NCBI RefSeq assembly: GCF_003568665.1
Contig: NZ_QXMH01000004.1
Location: 600,942 to 664,941 of the forward strand
Direction of reading: 5' to 3'
DNA length: 64,000 nt
From: Chitinophaga alhagiae
Lineage (GTDB): Bacteria; Bacteroidota; Bacteroidia; Chitinophagales; Chitinophagaceae
Numbering within the stretch: the stretch's first letter is position 1; each line of letters starts with the position of its first letter. The position numbers and the translations under genes were made by a program. Shown piece by piece: positions 9,701-17,184 of the stretch. The notes beneath the pieces were generated by a model. It did not search any database and was not told where the DNA came from. It saw only the letters and a list, made by a program, of their open reading frames with translations.

Positions 9701-10054
9701 GACCACTACCGTTCTGTCTACAATGTTATAGACCATGGGCTGCCCTTTCAGTACGGCCTGCATGGCCTCCTGCAGCGAAGCGTTGCGCAGCGAAACGGTG
9801 ACCGGCCTTGCATGGGCCAGCACCTGGCTGCTGTAGAGGAAATCGTAGCCGGTTTGCCGGCGGATGTCTTTGAACACCTGCTGGATGGCCGCTTCTTTTT
9901 TAGACAGCGTGATGGTTTGCTGCGAGAAACCTTCTGCACTGCTTTCCATCAGGAAGGTGAACAGGAGGATGGTGGTAAGCCGCATACGCCGTAGAGTTTT
10001 GGAAAGGTAAGGACTGCTTATGCATAAGGCTTTGCAGCGTGCATAAATTTGCAT
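6740..10054 (-). CDS. SusC/RagA TonB-dependent transducer with STN domain
   Basis: 1104 residues. The N-terminus has a charged pre-sequence (about 1-23) before a signal peptide starting MRLTTILLF; Met24 is an alternative start. Then come an STN domain (about 46-115), a carboxypeptidase-regulatory-like beta domain (about 130-215, GEPLPGVTIQVKG), a TonB plug with the SusC signature LYVVDGFPVNG, and a 22-strand-type barrel ending in aromatic-rich sequence. It imports a ligand with SusD across the outer membrane using TonB energy. The STN domain means it also signals inward, here to the FecR protein at 10215-11459 and hence to the ECF sigma factor at 12475-13077. Confidence 0.93.
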   Translation of the reverse strand: MQIYARCKALCISSPYLSKTLRRMRLTTILLFTFLMESSAEGFSQQTITLSKKEAAIQQVFKDIRRQTGYDFLYSSQVLAHARPVTVSLRNASLQEAMQAVLKGQPMVYNIVDRTVVVKLKEQAPAPAADTTQPLQVSGQVKDNKGEPLPGVTIQVKGTATGKATDKDGRFTIAVPGKEAVLQFSYIGFSPQEQVVGNNTTLSITLQPSLEGLNEVVVVGYGTVAKKDLTGSLTQVKSKEVTAVPAGNVLLALSGRAAGVQVMQNNGAPGGPVSIRIRGTNSIKGSNEPLYVVDGFPVNGTNPTMINNMDIETIDILKDASATAIYGSRGANGVVLITTKRGKAGRTKVDFETSYGVQQLRKKLNLMNAKEYAMFYNEQAKNDNQQPYFTQQQIDGFGEGYDWQDLVFTTAPMKLASLNVSGGNERTQFSLSGSVFDQAGIVKGSNYQRYSLRANVNHEISKKFTFNLTSTLTRLETDRKDHEGGSRGNSMISAAISAPPTLTPYNDDGSYRVLSAAYPFVATDLINPLNFLHERSRSTKANVILANASISYQPLPGLTLKIAGGIENRDDRTDEYITSNYINSSGSSNVSTGQFTSLLSENTISYNKTFGRHSLAAVTGFTFQNFQTTFLSGGGTGYLSDAPGTGNIGSADAPGVPSTGYAKSALASFLARVNYSYDDKYLATISFRQDGSSKYSEGNKWGGFPSAALAWRISNEDFMKGNGVVSDLKLRASWGVTGSQAIDPYATLNRLFSNKTVFDDKLFTTYAAGNVLPGNLRWETTEQKDVGLDVGLLQNKITVTADYYIKHTRNLLNTVILPSSMGFGSTLRNVGEIRNQGFELGVDAHIFTGAFQWELGGNISFNRNKVVKLYEGEDIMGGGVGAIIVTDNSNILREGQPLGRFWGYMEDGYDERGRIKYVDTDKDGAITARDKTYIGNPNPDFIYGLNSNMSFKNFSLSIFVQGSQGNDIFNISAIGNTIDYGFGLNMPRDVYNNHWTPENPHAKYPLISVNANVKSSNRFVEDGSYLRLKNVELAYQLPVKKAGINWLQGLQVFASGQNLLTLTQYSWWDPEVNARGGENSTSQGYDAYGYPISRSYTFGIRAGF

Positions 10055-10082
10055 ACTTTTAAAATGTTTAGGTGTGAATGAG

Positions 10083-10150
10083 AAATTCCGGGCGGAATTT
10101 TTTTAGCGCCTGACCGGCCGGGAACACTTCCAATGTTCCTGGCCTTTTTT
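10083..10150 (+). terminator. Two stacked hairpins with T tracts, oriented against the surrounding genes
   Basis: Hairpin 1: AAATTCCG (10083-10090) pairs with CGGAATTT (10093-10100), followed by TTTT. Hairpin 2: GGCCGGGAACA (10116-10126) pairs with TGTTCCTGGCC (10134-10144) with one mismatch, followed by TTTTTT. Both T tracts are on the plus strand, while the flanking FecR and SusC genes are on the minus strand. They could end antisense transcripts from SusC, or act as RNA structure in the FecR-SusC gap. Confidence 0.4.
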
Positions 10151-10214
10151 GTGCGTGGAATGCATCATTTTTTCATACGTGGCAGATTTATTGGTTGAAT
10201 AATATGGTGGCTGT

Positions 10215-11459
10215 TTACGGCCGCTTCACGCTGCTCACGGTCACCCTCCCGTTCTCCGTGCGGAACCGCACTTCACCCGTCAGCTCCAGCATTTTGAATA
10301 CCTGCGAGGCGGGCACGTTCTTGCGGATGTTACCGTTGAGGAATACGTGCAGGGAATCTTCATAACTCACGTCTACGTTGTACCAGCGGGATATTTGCCG
10401 CATGATGCTATAGATGTTGGTATTGGAAAACTGGAACTCGTTGCGCGTCCAGGCCAGCGCTTCATCCAGCGCCGCGTTCTCCACCCTGACGCCGCCCGCT
10501 CCCGAGTTGCTGATCACCGCCTGCTGGCCCGGCCGCAGCAGCGCCGGAACGCCTTCTCCCGTTACCCTTACGGCGCCGCTCACCAGCGTGGTCTTCATCA
10601 CCGGCTCGTCTTCATAAGCCATGATGTTGAAGCTGGTACCAAGCACCTCTATCATTCTTTCAGGGCCGCTGCCCGCCGCGGGCCGCACTTTGACGCGGAA
10701 TGGCGCGGCGGCGTTGCCTGCTACTTCAAAATACGCCTCGCCGTTCAGCTCCACTTCCCTGCCGCTGCCCGTGAAGGCGGTAGGGAAACGCAGGGAAGAA
10801 GCCGCGTTCAGCACTACGGAGGTACCGTCTGGCAACAGCACCTGGTACTTGCCGCCGCGGGGCGTGCTGAGCGTGTTGTATTGAACAACCTGGGACGTAC
10901 CGCCGGCCTGGTAGGCCAGTTTGCCGCCCGCGTGTTTGTAGATGGTGGTGCCGCCCTGGGTGGACAGCGAGCCGTTGCCCGCACTGTCTAACGTAATGGT
11001 GGAACCGTCTGCCAGCGTGAGCACGGCGTGGTCTCCGCCGGGCGCAATATCCTGCCGGGGCGTTACGGGCTGCTGTGCCAGCGGTGGCGGTTTTTTGCTG
11101 CCTTGCATGAAATAAACGGCGCCTGCGGCCAGCAGCAGGCCGGCAAGCGCTGCGGCGGCCCACCAGCGTTTCCGCAGGGAAATGCGGAGCGCGCCCTCCC
11201 GGTGCGTTGGCGGGGAAATGCGGTGGATGCGGGCCTGGTCTTCCCGGCCGGGTACCGCTGCTGCTTCACCTCCCGCTTCCTGATGCGCAACGTCCGGCAT
11301 GGCGGCGTTGCCATCCGCCCTGGCGTTCATGTAAGCGGTGATAGGCTCGTCCAGCAAACCTCTTTCCAGCAGATGAAAAAAAACTTCCAGCTCCTCATCA
11401 GAAGCCTTGTTTTCCATGTACCTGCGTACCAGCCGTTGATAAAATGCCTTGTTTTCCAT
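10215..11459 (-). CDS. FecR family anti-sigma factor
   Basis: 414 residues. The N-terminal cytoplasmic part (about 1-95) would bind the sigma factor; one membrane helix follows at about 99-118 (WWAAAALAGLLLAAG). The periplasmic part begins with the FecR domain (TPRGGKYQVLLPDGTSVVLNAASSL, about 195-300) and ends with a DUF4974-type domain (FLNGNIRKNVPASQVF, about 355-410) that receives the signal from the STN domain of SusC. It sits upstream of the SusC at 6740-10054. Unusually, about 1 kb of non-coding repeat DNA separates it from its probable sigma gene, whereas the equivalent pair at 28-30 kb is only 157 bp apart. Confidence 0.92.
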   Translation of the reverse strand: MENKAFYQRLVRRYMENKASDEELEVFFHLLERGLLDEPITAYMNARADGNAAMPDVAHQEAGGEAAAVPGREDQARIHRISPPTHREGALRISLRKRWWAAAALAGLLLAAGAVYFMQGSKKPPPLAQQPVTPRQDIAPGGDHAVLTLADGSTITLDSAGNGSLSTQGGTTIYKHAGGKLAYQAGGTSQVVQYNTLSTPRGGKYQVLLPDGTSVVLNAASSLRFPTAFTGSGREVELNGEAYFEVAGNAAAPFRVKVRPAAGSGPERMIEVLGTSFNIMAYEDEPVMKTTLVSGAVRVTGEGVPALLRPGQQAVISNSGAGGVRVENAALDEALAWTRNEFQFSNTNIYSIMRQISRWYNVDVSYEDSLHVFLNGNIRKNVPASQVFKMLELTGEVRFRTENGRVTVSSVKRP

Positions 11460-11701
11460 GCGTATCAGTATACTTCCCGCGTGTGGGCCACGGGTAACGT
11501 GCTTTCAGGTATAAGACGAAAAGAAAAGCAGGGAGGGTACCCCTGCCGGAAAAAAAATTCTGCAGCCCCCGCCAGGGCCGTAACAGTCCCGAAAAACGGC
11601 TGTTTAAGGTACCGGTACCAAAACACCCCTAAAACGGGACTGTTCCCAATGTACCTTGCACCTGAAAATGGCAAAAACATACACTCCCCATGCACCATCC
11701 T

Positions 11702-11767
11702 GGGAGTATGGTGGGAGTATGGTGGAAGTAACGTGCTGGTAAGGTGGGAGTAACGTGCTGGTAAAGT
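11702..11767. repeat. Nested short tandem repeats (11 bp x2, then 22 bp x2)
   Basis: GGGAGTATGGT occurs at 11702-11712 and 11713-11723. Two 22-bp units follow at 11724-11745 and 11746-11767, both built on GTAACGTGCTGGTAA. All units share a gg(g/a)agta start, so the 22-bp units look like extended forms of the 11-bp unit. Confidence 0.8.
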
Positions 11768-12088
11768 AGCCTGTCTTATCCTGGAAAAACTTTACAGAGA
11801 AGTGTGTTAATACTGATTTGGCTTTACAGTTTGGATCTTAATCCGGTATGAACTTTACAGTTGATTGCCAAAGTGTCTTATTCCGGGAAACGTCATCGGG
11901 ACGGGCTTTTGCCGCATATCACCGGTCATTTGCAGCGCTCCCGCCCCTTTTGGTGCGGCCCCCTGCCCTATTACCGGGCACTCAGGAGGCGCCCGGCATC
12001 ATTCCGGCATATCCACTGCAAAAGGCGTTTGCGGGCCCGTATGCCCCCCGTAAGACGCTTTTTTGGCCTTCCGGCAGACGCAGGAACG

Positions 12089-12260
12089 GGTAGGAAAAAC
12101 AGGTTTTCCTCCTAAAAGTGGTCATCGTAACGGTAGGAAAAACAGACTTCCCCTCAAAAAGTGATCATCGTAACCGGTAGGAAAAACAGGTTTCCCACCA
12201 AAAAGTGGTTATCGTAACGGTAGGAAAAACAGGTTTCCCACCAAAAAGGTGGTCATTTTA
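12089..12260. repeat. 43-bp tandem repeat, four copies
   Basis: Copies start at 12089, 12132, 12176 and 12219, with one extra base between copies 2 and 3. Each begins GGTAGGAAAAACAG, has a short C-rich middle (TTTCCCACC in copies 3 and 4), then AAAAAGTGGT and ATCGTAAC. Copy 4 degenerates after 12250. There are no unique spacers, so it is not a CRISPR array. Within a unit, CCACC and GGTGG-like words could pair as a small hairpin. Confidence 0.85.
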
Positions 12261-12474
12261 CCTCATTTGGAGGGCATTTTCAGTCCCGTTTTCTTGTTTT
12301 CGGAGGCAGTGAGTGCGTCATTTTAAGGGTATGATCTGAAGGGGCGGTCATTTGTGCGTCCCGCAACCGGGACTGCCACGGTCCTGTTTCCGGGACTGTT
12401 CCGGCCCTTTTCCCGTCCCGTTTTCAGGACGGCAGGCACCCGCAACAGTGCTTTTGCCCGCGGGCCCAACGCCC

Positions 12475-13077
12475 TCACATGCGGGAGATCAGCGTAAGCA
12501 GCAGGCCAAACGAAATACCCAGGTCTTTCTCCGCCCCCCCTTTGAGGGTTTTCATGGCGCGTACCATGTGTTTTTTGACGGCGTTGCGGGAAATGCCCAG
12601 CTGTTCCGCCACTTCCTCATAACTATGCTGCTGTTCCCGGCAGAGGCGGAACACCTTCCGGGTTTGCGGCGGCAGCGTATCCAGCAAACGGTGCAGGTGC
12701 CGCAGGTAGGCGCGGGTGAGCACTTCTTCCTCCGTGTTGTTGCGCAACTCGCGGAAGTGGTGAATGATCTCTCCCTTCAGGGCCAGCTCTGAAGAAGCCC
12801 GCCGCAGGCAGTCCAGCGCATGGTTGCGCGCGGCGGTGAACAGGTAACTTTTGAAGGTTTGTACATGGGCCAGCTGCGCGCGTACCTCCCAGATGCGGAT
12901 GAAGGTTTCCTGGGCCAGGTCTTCCGCCAGTGCGGGAGATTTTACGAGCAGTTGTATGAATTGGGCTACAGCGGCATGGTGCCGGTTGTACAGTGCAGAA
13001 AAGGCCTCTTCCTCTCCCTTTACCAGGCGGGCCAGCAGCTCGCCGTCGCCAATATCATATGGAGTACGTGCAGCCAA
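12475..13077 (-). CDS. ECF (sigma-24-like) RNA polymerase sigma factor
   Basis: 200 residues. Sigma region 2 is at about 20-95 (EEEAFSALYNRHH, LAEDLAQETFIRIW, FKSYLFTAARNHALDCLRR) and region 4 at about 130-185 (LDTLPPQTRKVFRLCREQQHSYEEVAEQLGISRNAVKKHMVRAMKTL, a clear helix-turn-helix). It should direct transcription of the SusC/SusD locus and be held by the FecR protein at 10215-11459. The reading frame has no upstream ATG: the best start is a TTG at 13077. It lies 51 bp behind the TlpA-like gene on the same strand. Confidence 0.92.
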   Translation of the reverse strand: MAARTPYDIGDGELLARLVKGEEEAFSALYNRHHAAVAQFIQLLVKSPALAEDLAQETFIRIWEVRAQLAHVQTFKSYLFTAARNHALDCLRRASSELALKGEIIHHFRELRNNTEEEVLTRAYLRHLHRLLDTLPPQTRKVFRLCREQQHSYEEVAEQLGISRNAVKKHMVRAMKTLKGGAEKDLGISFGLLLTLISRM

Positions 13078-13128
13078 AAGCGTGGAATTAGTGATAGTTA
13101 AAGCTAAGGAAAAACTTTCTAATGACCG

Positions 13129-14619
13129 CTATTTTGCGGCGGCCATCTCTTTCAGCTGCGCTTCCAGTTCCCGCAGCCGGCCCGGTGGTTTTGCGTCCAA
13201 TATCACTTCGCCGTCCTTAAATATTGCGTACCGCGGAATGCTCAGGGTGCCGGCTTTGCCGAACACGCCTGTAATGTCTTTATTCAATGCGCCGGTAGCA
13301 CGGATGTGATAACCTTTCAGATCATAGTACATGATCATTTCCTCCCATTTCTTTGCATCGGCATTACGGTCTATGGAAATATACAGCGCTTCCATCCCGT
13401 TTTTCCGCAGCAGCTCATGAAGCGGTTTGTTATAGGCAAAAGCAGCTTTACAAGGTGAGCACCAGGTGGCCCAGAGATCAACGTACAGGGTCTTTCCCCG
13501 GAAAGCGGCGGCCAGTTCCCTGACGGTAGACAATTTTTCCGGCTCCTTCACAAAACGGTGCGCTGCCGAAAAACCGGCAGCCACGCTTTTCCGGTATTCT
13601 TTCACCTCCTTTGCGCCCTTTGCCAGCAAGGCATTGAACTTGCTTTTGGGATAGCTGTTGCTGAAGGCGGCGTATTCTCCCGGGATGAACGCATAAAACT
13701 TTTCGCCCGCTATCTGGTCTCCCAGCCACGAAGCCAGCACGTATTCCCGCATGGGCCCTTTGAAGTGAGCGGCAATGAGGTCTTTATGATACAGCTCCGC
13801 TTCCTCCCGCGTTGGTTTGGGCGTAATGGAATCCTTCATCCTGATCACCAGCCCTCTCTGGTACATGGTGGCCCAGAGGTTGTTCACATAATCGTAAAAC
13901 TCCATGGAAACGGCCTGGCTGCGGTCATGCACGTCTGAAATAGCGGGCAGCTCCTGCCAGTTGGCGTTCATTTCCTGCAGCCGGGCCGCGCTATATCCCG
14001 GCAGGTCTTTTTTGTACACCACATTGAAAATGGGCATGATCATGGTAGCGCCCAGTATGGAAGCGTGATAGGCGTTGTTCACCTTTTGCGCCGCTTCAAA
14101 GAAACCGTTGTCCATTTTTCCGGCGGCATGCAGGTTGCGGAACAACTGCAGCACACTGTCACGCCGCGCCAGCGCTCTTTGTTTGTTATGGGCAAATACC
14201 GTGTCTTCCTTGTACCAGCGCATGCCCGTTTCCTGGTAAAATTCCTTCATAGACCGGTTGAACAGCTGCTGCGCCTCCGCGTCCGGGCCGGTTACGGCAA
14301 ACGGGGCATCCGCGCTGGCCCTTTCAAGGGATAGCGAATAGCGCTTTCCCGGCTTCACATACAATTTATACAGACCGGTACCCTTAAACACAAAGTGGTA
14401 GATGCCGGGCACTTTTTCCCGGTTAGGCAGCACCAGCACACCGTTACTGTCCAGCATGGGCTGGATGGCGCCGCCGCTGAAATATTCGCCCTGTTGCGGC
14501 GGCACCACTATGACCTGTTCCCCGGCGCCGCCGGCCACCGTAACGGTAATATCCGCTTTTTGGGCGGATGCCAGCAGCGGGCCGCTCATCAGCATGAGCA
14601 AGAAAATCCTTTGCATCAT
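13129..14619 (-). CDS. TlpA-like thioredoxin-fold protein, periplasmic
   Basis: 496 residues with a signal peptide (MMQRIFLLMLMSGPLLASAQ). A long N-terminal part (about 21-360) has a beta-rich start of the type often found before thioredoxin domains in Bacteroidota, then a helical section. The thioredoxin domain is at about 365-490, with the redox motif WATWCSPC (Cys387 and Cys390) and the cis-Pro in SIPRYA. It probably acts as a periplasmic thiol-disulfide reductase or a related redox sensor. It is transcribed in the direction of the downstream sigma gene but away from the plus-strand dehydrogenase pair. The partner protein is unknown. Confidence 0.85.
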   Translation of the reverse strand: MMQRIFLLMLMSGPLLASAQKADITVTVAGGAGEQVIVVPPQQGEYFSGGAIQPMLDSNGVLVLPNREKVPGIYHFVFKGTGLYKLYVKPGKRYSLSLERASADAPFAVTGPDAEAQQLFNRSMKEFYQETGMRWYKEDTVFAHNKQRALARRDSVLQLFRNLHAAGKMDNGFFEAAQKVNNAYHASILGATMIMPIFNVVYKKDLPGYSAARLQEMNANWQELPAISDVHDRSQAVSMEFYDYVNNLWATMYQRGLVIRMKDSITPKPTREEAELYHKDLIAAHFKGPMREYVLASWLGDQIAGEKFYAFIPGEYAAFSNSYPKSKFNALLAKGAKEVKEYRKSVAAGFSAAHRFVKEPEKLSTVRELAAAFRGKTLYVDLWATWCSPCKAAFAYNKPLHELLRKNGMEALYISIDRNADAKKWEEMIMYYDLKGYHIRATGALNKDITGVFGKAGTLSIPRYAIFKDGEVILDAKPPGRLRELEAQLKEMAAAK

Positions 14620-14689
14620 CCTTCAATATACAAAACTGTTGCTATTCTCCTGCCATTCCGCTATATTGCGGCTTCAGAAATCCACGTCC

Positions 14690-15214
14690 ATGCCAATTAA
14701 CAGACGCACCGCCATCAGGCAGCTTTTCATTATTTCGGCCGGCGCGGCCATACTGCCCGCCTGCGTGAACAACACAAAAACGTCCGCTCAAACCTTCAGT
14801 AACTTACCCGTTACCGCAGATGAACAGGCTTTGCTGGAAGAAATGGCTTCTTCCATTATTCCCACTACAGACACGCCCGGCGCCAAAGAAGTGGGAGCGC
14901 ACCTGTTTGCCCTCCGCATGGTGAACGATTGTTACAAGCAGCAAGACAGGGAAAAGTTCCTCAGCGGCCTGCGCGGTTTTGCCGGCCAGGTGAAACAGGA
15001 GCAGGGCAAGCCCTTTGCGGAATGTACCGCCGCTGAAAAGGAGGCCCTGCTGCGCAAAGCCGGGGATAAAAAGAACGGCGAAGAAACAGCTTATTTCTTC
15101 AGCACCTTCAAACGCCTTACCATACAGGCGTACACCAGCTCGGAATATTACCTCACCAAAGTAGACGTATACAAGCTGGTACCCGGTAAATTCATCAGCA
15201 GCGTAAAAGTTTAG
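14690..15214 (+). CDS. Gluconate 2-dehydrogenase subunit 3 family protein
   Basis: 174 residues from the ATG at 14690. The open frame extends upstream to 14402, but that part lies antisense to the TlpA gene and has no homology. The N-terminus combines a twin-arginine motif (NRRTAIRQLF) with a lipobox (LPAC), suggesting a Tat-exported lipoprotein. The rest matches the gluconate 2-dehydrogenase subunit 3 family (EEMASSIIPTTDTPGAKEVG, EYYLTKV). In this family the subunit accompanies a GMC flavoprotein and aids its export or maturation. The GMC gene follows 25 bp later, so they form an operon. No cytochrome c subunit gene is beside them. Confidence 0.87.
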   Translation: MPINRRTAIRQLFIISAGAAILPACVNNTKTSAQTFSNLPVTADEQALLEEMASSIIPTTDTPGAKEVGAHLFALRMVNDCYKQQDREKFLSGLRGFAGQVKQEQGKPFAECTAAEKEALLRKAGDKKNGEETAYFFSTFKRLTIQAYTSSEYYLTKVDVYKLVPGKFISSVKV

Positions 15215-15239
15215 ACCACTCACATCAGACCACTCAATT

Positions 15240-16952
15240 ATGTTCAATATCAACGATTCTGCGAAAGAGCGCACTTACGACGCCATTGTGATAGGCTCCG
15301 GCATCAGCGGCGGCTGGGCCGCCAAGGAGCTGTGCGAAAAAGGGCTGAAAACACTGGTGCTGGAACGCGGCAGAAATGTGCAGCACCTGAAAGACTACCC
15401 TACCACCAACATGATGCCCTGGGAGTTCCCCCACCGCGGCCAGGTGCCGCTGGCGGTAACGGAAGAAAACCCGGTGGTCAGCCGTTGTTACGCGTTCAGG
15501 GAAGACGCCATGCACTTTTTTGTAAAAGACAAGGAGCATCCATACGAACAGGAAAAACCTTTTGACTGGATACGCGGTTACCAGGTAGGCGGCAAATCGC
15601 TGCTCTGGGCGCGGCAAACGCAGCGGTGGAGCGACTTCGACTTTGAAGGCCCCGCGCGGGACGGGTTTGCCGTAGACTGGCCCATCCGCTATAAAGACAT
15701 TGCGCCCTGGTACAGCTACGTGGAAAAATTTGCCGGTATTGCCGGTAATAAAGACGGGCTGCCCAACCTGCCGGACGGCGAGTTCCTGCCGGCCCTGCCG
15801 TTGAACGATGTGGAAAACTACTTCAAGGATTTTGTAGGCAAAAATTATAAAGACCGGCATGTTATCTTCGGCCGCTGCGCGCACCTGACGGAGCCGCAGG
15901 AAATACACCTGCAGCAAAACAGGGCGCAATGCCAGAACCGCGTGCTGTGCCAGCGCGGCTGCCCCTTTGGCGGGTATTTCAGCAGCAACGCCTCTACCCT
16001 GCCCTGGGCCGCTAAAACCGGCAACATGACGCTGCAGCCGGACAGCGTGGTGCAGGAGATCATCTTTGACGAGAAACTGAACAAGGCCAGCGGCGTGCGC
16101 GTAACAGACGCCAACACCAAAGCCGTTACGGAATATTACGCAAAAGTGATCTTTGTGAACGCAGCCGCGCTCAACACCAACCTGTTGCTGCTCAACTCTA
16201 CCTCTCAACGCTTTCCCAACGGCCTCGGGAATGACAGCGGCGTGCTGGGCAAATACGTGGCCTTCCACAACTACCGCGCCCGCATTTCCGCCGCCTGCAA
16301 CGATTTCAAGGACGTATTTACAGAAGGGCGGCGCCCCAGCAGCGCTTACCTGCCCCGCTTCCGCAACGTATACAAACAGGAAACAGACTTTCTCCGCGGT
16401 TACGCCGCCGGCTTCTCCGCCGGGCGCGGCTCACGGAGAGACACCAGCGGCCTTGGCCAGGGCCTCAAAGACCAGCTCCTGAAAAAAGGCGAACTGGGCG
16501 GCTGGCATGTAGGCTCTCACATGATGGGCGAAACCATTCCCAAAGAAAGCAACACCGTATCTCTCGACGGCAGTAAAAAAGACGCATGGGGCATGCCGCT
16601 GCTGAAAGTGAACATTGCCTATGATGACAATGACGAGAAAATGGTGAAAGACTTCCATGAGCAGATGACGGAAATGTATACCAAAGCCGGCTTCACAGAC
16701 ATCAAGGTAACAGACAGCAAACAGGCCCCCGGCCTGGACATTCACGAGATGGGCGGTGTGCGCATGGGCCATGACCCGAAGACCTCCATGCTCAACAAAT
16801 GGAACCAGCTGCACGCCTGCAGCAACGTATTTGTGACAGACGGCGCCTGCATGACGAGCACCGCCACGCAAAACCCTTCACTGACATACATGGCGCTGGC
16901 CGCAAGGGCGGTAGATTATGCCGTGGCGGAGATGAAGAAAGGGAATATCTGA
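15240..16952 (+). CDS. GMC family oxidoreductase (gluconate dehydrogenase large-subunit type)
   Basis: 570 residues. An FAD-binding fold is at about 13-44 (AIVIGSGISGGWAAKELCEKG). The GMC C-terminal catalytic region has His502 in HEMGGVRMGHDP and Asn545 in QNPSLTYMALA, the His/Asn pair expected for hydride abstraction from an alcohol carbon. There is no signal peptide, which fits piggy-back export with the Tat-tagged subunit 3 encoded just upstream. It probably oxidises a sugar or sugar acid; in related Bacteroidota and Proteobacteria systems such enzymes oxidise C3 of glycosides or C2 of gluconate. The electron acceptor is not encoded nearby. A GC-rich hairpin terminator follows. Confidence 0.9.
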   Translation: MFNINDSAKERTYDAIVIGSGISGGWAAKELCEKGLKTLVLERGRNVQHLKDYPTTNMMPWEFPHRGQVPLAVTEENPVVSRCYAFREDAMHFFVKDKEHPYEQEKPFDWIRGYQVGGKSLLWARQTQRWSDFDFEGPARDGFAVDWPIRYKDIAPWYSYVEKFAGIAGNKDGLPNLPDGEFLPALPLNDVENYFKDFVGKNYKDRHVIFGRCAHLTEPQEIHLQQNRAQCQNRVLCQRGCPFGGYFSSNASTLPWAAKTGNMTLQPDSVVQEIIFDEKLNKASGVRVTDANTKAVTEYYAKVIFVNAAALNTNLLLLNSTSQRFPNGLGNDSGVLGKYVAFHNYRARISAACNDFKDVFTEGRRPSSAYLPRFRNVYKQETDFLRGYAAGFSAGRGSRRDTSGLGQGLKDQLLKKGELGGWHVGSHMMGETIPKESNTVSLDGSKKDAWGMPLLKVNIAYDDNDEKMVKDFHEQMTEMYTKAGFTDIKVTDSKQAPGLDIHEMGGVRMGHDPKTSMLNKWNQLHACSNVFVTDGACMTSTATQNPSLTYMALAARAVDYAVAEMKKGNI

Positions 16953-16970
16953 TCATCGTTTTTATACCAT

Positions 16971-17010
16971 AGCACGCGTCCGGGACCGGTGTTCCGGGCG
17001 CGTGCTGTTT
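16971..17010 (+). terminator. Terminator after the GMC oxidoreductase
   Basis: AGCACGCG at 16971-16978 pairs with CGCGTGCT at 16999-17006, and the adjoining CCGG words extend the stem. GTTTATA follows. It lies 18 bp after the GMC stop codon. Confidence 0.7.
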
Positions 17011-17184
17011 ATAGCCCCGGGGCTTGCCTTCCGCAGCGCGTTTTTACGAATAGCGGCATCGTCCGTGCGCCATCCATCTCTTTCCCTGCATAGCCGGCAT
17101 GATGATAACGGGCGCCGCGTACCCTGCACATTCTGCACAATAATCGTTACCTTACGGGCACGTACCCGTAAATACGCTCATATC

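Larger units (their letters stand above)
11460..12474. other. 1-kb non-coding, repeat-rich gap between sigma and FecR genes
   Basis: No credible gene on either strand: the open frames are short, of low complexity and match no family I know. The stretch holds nested short tandem repeats (11702-11767), several scattered copies of a short word (gggactg and its complement, e.g. near 11590, 11635, 12283 and 12393), three ctttacag words at about 11780-11860, and a four-copy 43-bp tandem repeat (12089-12260). It may be a decayed or expanded regulatory region. Confidence 0.7.

Noticed and set aside
11848..12093. 81-codon open frame in the sigma-FecR gap
   Set aside because: Overlapping frames of similar length exist on the same strand, composition is low complexity (Pro/Ala/Arg), and no family is recognisable.
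12089..12260. Possible CRISPR array
   Set aside because: Four units are head-to-tail with no unique spacers and no cas genes nearby, so it is a plain tandem repeat.
14402..14689. In-frame extension upstream of the subunit 3 gene
   Set aside because: It is antisense to the TlpA-like gene. The ATG at 14690 opens a Tat/lipobox signal.
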